64,000 nt of DNA. It comes from Tubulanus polymorphus. Lineage: Eukaryota > Nemertea > Palaeonemertea > Tubulaniformes > Tubulanidae. The stretch lies in contig NC_134027.1 of assembly GCF_964204645.1 (NCBI RefSeq), positions 19,640,485 through 19,704,484 on the forward strand, given 5' to 3'. The notes under the pieces were generated by a model that worked only from the letters and a program-made list of their open reading frames with translations, searched no databases and was not told the origin of the DNA. Shown one piece after another: positions 57,561 to 64,000 of this stretch (position 1 is the first letter of the stretch; each line of letters starts with the position of its first letter). A program made the position numbers and the translations under genes.

Positions 57561-59735
57561 ATTGTTTTTGACATGTCAACAATTTCGTATCACCTAGAAG
57601 GCATGACTTTACAATCATTCTAGGCAAACAAAAGTGCAACATAAATGGCAAGCTGATGTAATATGAGTTGTATACTTCGCAACACGGAAATTTGATTTTA
57701 CTGATTTGAATTGAACTTGAAAGATGTTTCCTTTTCCACAAATACCTTACAAATGGTGTTGAATGAATAAACTACTGACTGAATAAAGTTACTTCTTACA
57801 AATTTTGTACCATACTACATGTCTTATGAACGAAATCATCATTGGTAAATGCTGGTAATACACAACGCTGCTCATCATTGGACCCTTCCAATTAAGTTGT
57901 TATAAACCTGCAAATGAACCCCACTTTTCTTAAAGAGTAGGATCATGCTTACTTTACAGCGCCCGAGAATGACAAAGATTGTCAACGTTTTGTAGTCCAT
58001 TTGTATACATCAAAGTAAAGACAAAAATTATCAAAATCATGAATATCGCGGAGACTAAATATTTTTGAACAGAATAGTTTCTTATTCCTGTAGAGCTAGA
58101 AAAAGAATGTCAGTCACCCTTTGAGCTAATGGTTTCTGTGATCACTGGGAGTGTTGACTATTGAAATTGGTAAATTGTCAAGCGTTTAATTCATACCATT
58201 TCCCAAGTGAGCATGGTGTCCCTGGACTTCTAGCTTTGTCTTGTGATGATCTAAGAGGCTTGATTTATCGCATCCTCATGATCCGGTATCACTAACGACA
58301 TATCGCCCTTTTTTGGAATTTAATGAATGCTTAATTCATTGCACACATGCCATTTTTTTTATCTGACAATTTTTGAGACATATAATGGCACCCTTGAAAA
58401 GAGCACCCAGTTATGGGCAACCATCCCCGCCAAATAGACTTGTATGTTCTTGATACTCTTTGTTTTCATCTGCACAGATAATCAGGAACGATCACGCAGG
58501 TCAAGTTACAGGGCAGCCCACAAAACCCACAAATTCATTGGACAACAATTTAATTTTCTTCCTCTTCTGTAAAATTGGTAGCATGATCTGTTTGTCTTCG
58601 GTGTTGCTTCTTCAAACAGGATTTTAAAGATCGGGGAAATCAGAGAATCCTGGATTTTCAGCAAAAGTCACCCTCAGGGAATTTTAATTTTTGATGTCTT
58701 TGTTGTTGCTTGAATGGCACAAGGGACCACTCGTGAATAAACAGAGCAAGTGAGGATAATCTGGAAATTCAAGTGGAGGGTTCAGGGATTATTAATAATT
58801 TTTGACTCTGAGCTATACCTTCCTTTTCATACCTACAAAAATATTATATACGCTGCTTGCCTGCTGGAAAGTCATGGATTTCCATTTAACAGAATCAACA
58901 GCTATCAGATGAAATATATCCGACCACCTTTTCATGAGGGGGGCATACTGTATTCACTTCGTTGTCTGTCCGCAAAGGTTTCTGTACCCTAGCACCTAAA
59001 CCTTTTGACAGATTTTTCTGAAATTCAACAATTGACCTCAGGTAAATGATTGCGGGTCCTGTAAGTAAAAAAAGTCAAGTTTACCAGAAGCTGTTTTGTA
59101 TTTTTCATGTCCGGGCTTTAACTCATAGGAATTTGGAGACATTTTTTGGATGGGTTATCCTAGAGACTAGCGTAACTTATACCGGTATGATTCCAGGTCC
59201 TGTAGATCAAAGGTCAAGTTCACCGGAAGCTGTTTTGTATTTTCCATTTCCGGGCTCTAAATCACAAATAGTTGAGATAATGTGTTGAAATTTTATGGAT
59301 GGTTTAGCGCAGAGACCATATGCTTGGGGTGTATTTACAATTTTACACTCACCTGATGTGGGAGTATTAGTCGTTGTCTGTGACATTCTAGCTATTTTGG
59401 TGTACCTTTGCCAAAACAACTGCAAAGTAGAAGCAGAGGCCCTTTAGGTGTTAACAGATTATGTGGACCAATGAATCAGGTGTTCAAAATGTTCAAAGCA
59501 GCCTGCAAGGAAAGAATCATGTATTTATCTTAAATTTGACGTAGAACACAAAAATATGAATGAACAAAAACGAACTTTATATGCCAGCCTGCCATTTATT
59601 ATTTGGTGGAAAATCCTTCACTGTGCAAGAATATTCATCAAAATATGCCCACAAACGTTAAGAATATGCTCTATTTAAGAATCTCTGACTTCAGAAGTAG
59701 CCCCTTGTTGACATGTATTCTTTATTTCATCGCAG

Positions 59736-59973
59736 TCTCAGTAAGATATGGACTGAATTGAATAACGCATTGTCTGGACAGATTTGCGCATCTTTGAATT
59801 TCATGGACGCTAAATCAACAGTCATACCGAAGTGGTCATTTCGTCCCCGCGGAGCTACGCACAAGAATTACAAGCGCTTATTTCGTCATGTTCGTTACGC
59901 TGCTCTACCACGTGAAGTCGTCTGTACAGAGAATTTAACGCCATGGAAAAAACTGCTTCCATGTTCGTCAAAG
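59736..59973 (+). CDS. PIGT: PIGT exon 3 (contains the PIG-K-linking cysteine)
   Basis: 238 bp, phase 2 to 0. Encodes [20 protein letters not shown], a [11 protein letters not shown] block and the nearly invariant [20 protein letters not shown]. The Cys in REVVCTENL aligns with human Cys182, which forms a disulfide with the catalytic subunit PIGK. Acceptor CATCGCAG, donor AAG|GTGAAA. Confidence 0.97.
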
Positions 59974-61624
59974 GTGAAATAAATTTTCCAAACCTTACTG
60001 GGTCCCGATTTTACTTGATTGTTTGCTTTTTGAAGTTGCGATCACACAAAAGTCTTTTTGGGTCAAATAAAGGCCTGTTTCAGATGAGGACAGGGCCAAT
60101 CGTTTACACTAGCGTCAACTCAGTCTGTGGCTAGTTATTTGATTGAATTGTTAAAAAGTTAGTTATTTAGTTTTCAAATTAGACACATGCTAAATATGAC
60201 TAGGGCCTGGTCCAGGCCTGTTAGTCTCGGGCCAAATCATCTGCGGGTGATCGTGACTGATGCTTAACCTTATGCCCAGAGTTTCTAGAGAGAGCAGTGT
60301 TTTCCATTCCTTGCGTAGCACAATGATGGAAAAAATACATTATGGTTTGAATATCAATAGCGCTGCAGGGTAAAAAGTTTTTAATTTTTACAATTGGTGA
60401 GATACGTTCATAAAAATACTGATCAGGCTGGAAAAGTAATACAAACATATTTTCAGGCTTGCAATTATAGAGGATGCTGGAAATTTAGGTAGTGAGATTT
60501 AGATTTATATAGGAAACAATCTGTCCCATAAAAAGTTTAATGGAGAACACTGGGATTAATACCTGCTTTAAACAACTCATATTTAGGCAAATCCAGGAAG
60601 AAAGACACTAAATATTTGGATGAATATATGAAAGCTGTGGGTACTGGAGTGTGTAATGGGTAGTGTAGTGTGATCTGTGTGCATTTGTGGCTAGCACACA
60701 GATCACATTGTTCATTGGGGTTTGGTCCAGGACTCGCGAGATTTTCAACAACACGGAAGTAACGTGTAATAAATTATGACTTGAATTGCATGACTACCTA
60801 CCACCCCTCATTATTGTTGGAAAACTAAACGTTCCCCACTGACTAAAAATTAGTAATAACGTTTTAGAAATGGCCAGAATTTTAACTTGGGTTCTATCTC
60901 ATTTTTATTTTACAATTGCTTTTGGTATAATTTTTTTTTAAACGGCCGTTAAGGCTTCATGTTTCGTCTGCAATTCACTGCAAATAGTTACGCAACTACG
61001 CACATTTCAGTGTTTTTGGCAGCTGTACACTCAATCGGCACCGTTCGTGACTAGCTTCACTGCGGAATTATCATTAATTAACATCGCCATATCACATCAT
61101 CAACTTATATTGTGCCTTAAAACCCTAACAGCCGAAATAATTGAAATGCACACACGATTTCTATCATTGAAAATTGAGAGAGTGGCCATGTTTGTGTTCT
61201 GCTGCTTCTCGTAAATCCCGCGCGGTGGCGCAACCGCATGGAGTGGGGCCAATACGTCTAGAACACTGGTACAAAATATGTGCCAAGATCAATGGAGACC
61301 GATCGCATGGTAAATATACAATCATCAGTTGTAAGGAGCTTGTGCAGGTTGCAACTGGTGATGATTGCTCTGCCTCATTAAAATCACAACATGTGAGGTA
61401 GATTTTCGTAATAGATTAAAGTAATATCGGCTCAGCGTTGCTCCAAAATATACTGGTCTGAGAAAGTATTTTTGGCCTGTATGAGGTGCGCAGCCTGTGT
61501 TGTATCATTGTGCTACATATCTGAATCCCTGATTCTGGAGCTGGTTAATCACAGCTCAGATTACAGCCTATAGGCTTGGATTGATTCAAGTTATGATAAA
61601 TTGTTGAGAATTTGCTCTTTCCAG
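59974..61624 (+). other. PIGT intron 3
   Basis: 1.65 kb. No gene seen. The segment near 60,730-60,775 (GACTCGCGAGATTTTCAACA, ACGGAAGTAA) weakly resembles the 165-bp unit of the large inverted repeat (TCTCGCGAGATT, CAACAACCCGGAAGTAA). Confidence 0.7.
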
Positions 61625-61799
61625 GTTGGTTTAGCAACTTTATTCAACGCTGTGAAGTTGTATGACAGTAAATATCACTCATTAAGTATCAACGTAAGAT
61701 CTGTTTGTCACAATACGAATTGTTCACAAACTTCATTGGAACTTGTCCAAAGTTTGGCTGTTGTTTTCGATCTTCCTGCTAAAAATTTTGGCCGAGCTG
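61625..61799 (+). CDS. PIGT: PIGT exon 4
   Basis: 175 bp, phase 0 to 1. Encodes VGLATLFNAVKLYDSKYHS, INVRSVCHN, LVQSLAVVFDLP. It follows the human segment GLSVLLKADRLFHTSYHS. Acceptor CTTTCCAG, donor CTG|GTAAGG. Confidence 0.95.
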
Positions 61800-62258
61800 G
61801 TAAGGAAACTTTTCTTGTATTTTCAAGTCGAATTACCTAATAGACCTAATAAGTCTAATAATTCACCACTTTGAATGCTATAGGCTAAGTGTAGTAAATA
61901 TTGTCGAACTTTGACTGTGAATTTATAGCTATTTCATGTCTCATAAGGTTAGCGCTTATAAAGCTGAGCTAGCCTCATAGGGTTAGGGTTATGATGAAAG
62001 AATAGAATATTGGTAACTTGGGAATGTGAGATGAAAATTGAAATATACCTTATGATTAACAGTACATGATTCAATCTTTAAGTTTAGATTTGTCAATTTC
62101 AGGTCCATAACTTTAATTGATGAAGATATTGTCCATGCATTTTTGTTTTGTTCTATCATCATTGCATTACCCTAATGAGAATTTACCTAAAAAATTATTG
62201 TTAGGCTATTTAGTCTGGGTCGAGCTTTAAGCTTGACCTACTGTAATATTCTTTTCAG

Positions 62259-62353
62259 ATTGGTCTTTCAAAAAGTTGTTTGGCCGAATGTTAGCATCAA
62301 CCTGCCCTCTAGCAAAAACCAGTTACATTTATGTCGATGCAACAAATAATCAG
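62259..62353 (+). CDS. PIGT: PIGT exon 5
   Basis: 95 bp, phase 1 to 0. Encodes DWSFKKLFGRMLASTCPLAK and TSYIYVDATNNQ. It aligns with the DWSLFRMFSR and CPLA region of vertebrate PIG-T. Acceptor CTTTTCAG, donor CAG|GTAAAG. Confidence 0.94.
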
Positions 62354-62589
62354 GTAAAGTGAAATATGTGGAAATGGAATTTTATCATATCGAACTCAGA
62401 TATTGAGCATTATATACTGCATATTTCTGCAATTTACTACAAACTTGATGAATGATATGTTGAACAGCTTAGAATTACTTAACGTAAATCGGGTATCATT
62501 TGCGTTTTGAAAGCATCCACAAATTCTGGAGAGAATGTAATACTGCACTTATGCCTTGCAACGATCTTTTTTATATTCCTTTTTTGCAG

Positions 62590-62794
62590 AGTTCAGCGCC
62601 CTATCATTTGACAGTAGAGCCAACATTAAGAAGAACATTTACCAGGGGTGGATACACTAGACAAGTTGCTGTTTATGACATACACGATGTTATTGGTCGA
62701 GAACGATTAGTGAATCTTGGGGCTAATTTTGACCATGCAGTAAAATTCGTTGATGTTAAACCACTTCCTTTATACGCGCATCGTTTTACTACAG
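62590..62794 (+). CDS. PIGT: PIGT exon 6
   Basis: 205 bp, phase 0 to 1. Encodes SSAPYHLTVEPTLRRTFTRG, RQVAVYDIHDVIGRERLVNL and the PLPLYAHRFTTG block; it matches the YAIYDLLD and FLHAQRYVSG region of human PIG-T. Acceptor TTTTTGCAG, donor ACAG|GTAAAT. Confidence 0.94.
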
Positions 62795-63123
62795 GTAAAT
62801 TATGGGAAGCTATGACACCAGCTATTCCACCAGATGGCGTGAGCGCTTAGTCTTGTCAGAATCAGTTCATAAGCCCTCAACTCTGAACTGAATATTAAGG
62901 CTTCTGACTCCAAATACTGTCAGGACTGTCTAAAAATGTCGGATGAATTTCTACTCAGTGTATGGTACTCAATATCGATTGATTTATAGAATTGAGAGAT
63001 GTGCGCTCGATTTTAACTGAAATGTAGATCAGATTGGATTTGGAAGAAGGGGTAATACTAGCAATCCTGGTTTATCCTTACAACGTATGAAATTTATCGT
63101 ATTATTTTTTCTATTTGCTTTAG

Positions 63124-63276
63124 GATATGGACAGGAAACAGGAGGGATATCTACACAGATTTATAATAATAATGATCAGGAGTTATCTATAATTTATATG
63201 GAATCAGCTCCATGGTATATACAAGTATTCTTACATACCATGAAAATTGAGAGCAATGGACAAATAATCAATGCAA
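63124..63276 (+). CDS. PIGT: PIGT exon 7 (last exon in the window)
   Basis: 153 bp, entered in phase 1 and left in phase 1. Encodes GYGQETGGISTQIYNNND, IIYMESAPWYIQVFLHTMKI and SNGQIINA. The conserved GYG and PWYL-x-HT motifs of PIG-T are clear. Acceptor TTGCTTTAG, donor CAA|GTAAGT. The following exons, with the membrane anchor, are not in the remaining 724 bp. Confidence 0.94.
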
Positions 63277-64000
63277 GTAAGTTGGCTGGCAATACTGGCT
63301 GACTATATTCAGTCTTAACTGATGAGACCCTTCTAAGATTCATCTGACGCAGATCATCTTGTACAGAACTTATGTTTTAAGTTTTAAGCAAACAGTGAAA
63401 CTCGCTTAATCCGGATCAGTTTAATCTGTATTTTAATCAAATCCGAATGTCATTTAGGTCGATCTCTACTTATATGTTTCTTCTGGATGGATTTCATGAA
63501 GGTTGGACTGATCCAAATTATGCGATGTCCACTTTAGAATCTTTGTTTTGCTTTGTTTTCAAATGTTGTTTCCCTCAAACATTATATACACCTTTGACAT
63601 TCCTCACAGACAAGTTCATTATACTCATTCGAATGTTTTTCAGTGATGGGCAATCTGCAGGGGCAGATCCAGAACCCAAAAAAATGGGAAGAGCTAAGCA
63701 AAATGCACATGTATAATCAATGAGGCCGATGGCATTGTACATACTATGATCCACAAATATCAAGTGCCGTAGGTTCAAGCCCCTCCCCGAGAAAATTTGA
63801 AAAAGAATACATTATTTTCTAGAGCATATAGAGTGATTCTAGAACAAAAATATATGCAATATATAGCATATTTGTGATGTGAAGCAGTATCATTGATATA
63901 GCCTCTGGGGGAATAGAAATTTATGGTTTATTGTCGTGGATTCAAACCTTACGTACCGTATTTACCGGCCGATAAGCCGATTATCTAGCCTAAGCTGCAA
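63277..64000 (+). other. PIGT intron 7 (start), runs off the window
   Basis: No further PIG-T exon recognised. A plus-strand frame at 63,447-63,560 looks exon-like but does not match the next expected PIG-T segment. Confidence 0.7.

Larger units (their letters stand above)
55269..59735 (+). other. PIGT intron 2 (4.5 kb), repeat-rich
   Basis: No second gene is recognisable. It contains a repeat element with tandem units (55,371-56,460), three tandem units at 57,067-57,550, and a further repeat end at about 58,199-58,240 similar to the end at 56,427-56,455. Confidence 0.85.

Noticed and set aside
63447-63560. Possible further PIGT exon (frame with FHEGWTDPNYAM after TCATTTAG)
   Set aside because: It does not match the segment expected after exon 7 in PIG-T and has no convincing donor site in frame.

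Overview
The window is nuclear DNA of an invertebrate animal, probably marine and either deuterostome or spiralian; nothing in the sequence fixes the species. The evidence is one host gene with GT-AG introns (PIGT, a GPI-transamidase subunit), a LINE, a gypsy-class LTR element with a rearranged pol order, MITE-like hairpins, microsatellites and a Polinton/Maverick. No bacterial operons, rRNA, functional tRNA genes or CRISPR arrays were seen.

Layout. 1-13,064: AT-rich sequence without a supportable gene, holding a half-copy of a hairpin repeat (about 1.68-1.94 kb), a CATA/TA microsatellite (4.36-4.72 kb) and a weak inverted repeat pair. 13,065-18,300 (minus strand): a decayed Ty3/gypsy-class retrotransposon with domains in the order gag, protease, integrase, RT, RNase H (Gmr1-like), interrupted by a 740-bp MITE. 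19,647-28,397: a near-perfect inverted repeat with two 4.35-kb arms and a 48-bp centre; each arm carries the same dead LINE plus 1.5 kb of flanking repeat. The right-hand LINE continues beyond the arm but is split by two later insertions: a 16,828-bp Polinton (28,625-45,452, 6-bp target duplication) and a 2,493-bp MULE-like element (45,674-48,166, 9-bp target duplication). The 5' part of the LINE lies at 48,176-48,785. A 590-bp hairpin element with tRNA-like promoter boxes (48,820-49,410) sits just upstream of PIGT, whose first seven coding exons (49,628-63,276, plus strand) encode about 410 residues; the rest lies past the window end. PIGT introns 1 and 2 are full of hairpin and tandem repeats.

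The Polinton is the main item. It encodes protein-primed DNA polymerase B, a DDE integrase with chromodomain, an FtsK/HerA-type packaging ATPase, a double-jelly-roll major capsid protein, a penton-like minor capsid protein, a zinc-finger/zinc-ribbon protein and several small, mostly membrane-spanning proteins. I found no capsid-maturation protease. The polymerase contains an in-frame 355-codon intein with a LAGLIDADG homing endonuclease, placed exactly inside the catalytic YxDTDS motif. Almost every gene starts at a TAAATG with a T-run just upstream, which recalls the late promoters of poxviruses and other large DNA viruses. Polymerase, a small terminal gene and the zinc-ribbon gene share an additional upstream box. 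Integrase, major capsid and several other frames are open; polymerase, ATPase, penton and zinc-ribbon genes carry frameshifts and stops, so this copy is decaying.

Inferred order of events: the LINE inserted and decayed; a segment containing its 3' part was duplicated in inverted orientation (both copies share the same broken frames); the Polinton and the MULE-like element landed in the LINE endonuclease region, at times I cannot order against each other.
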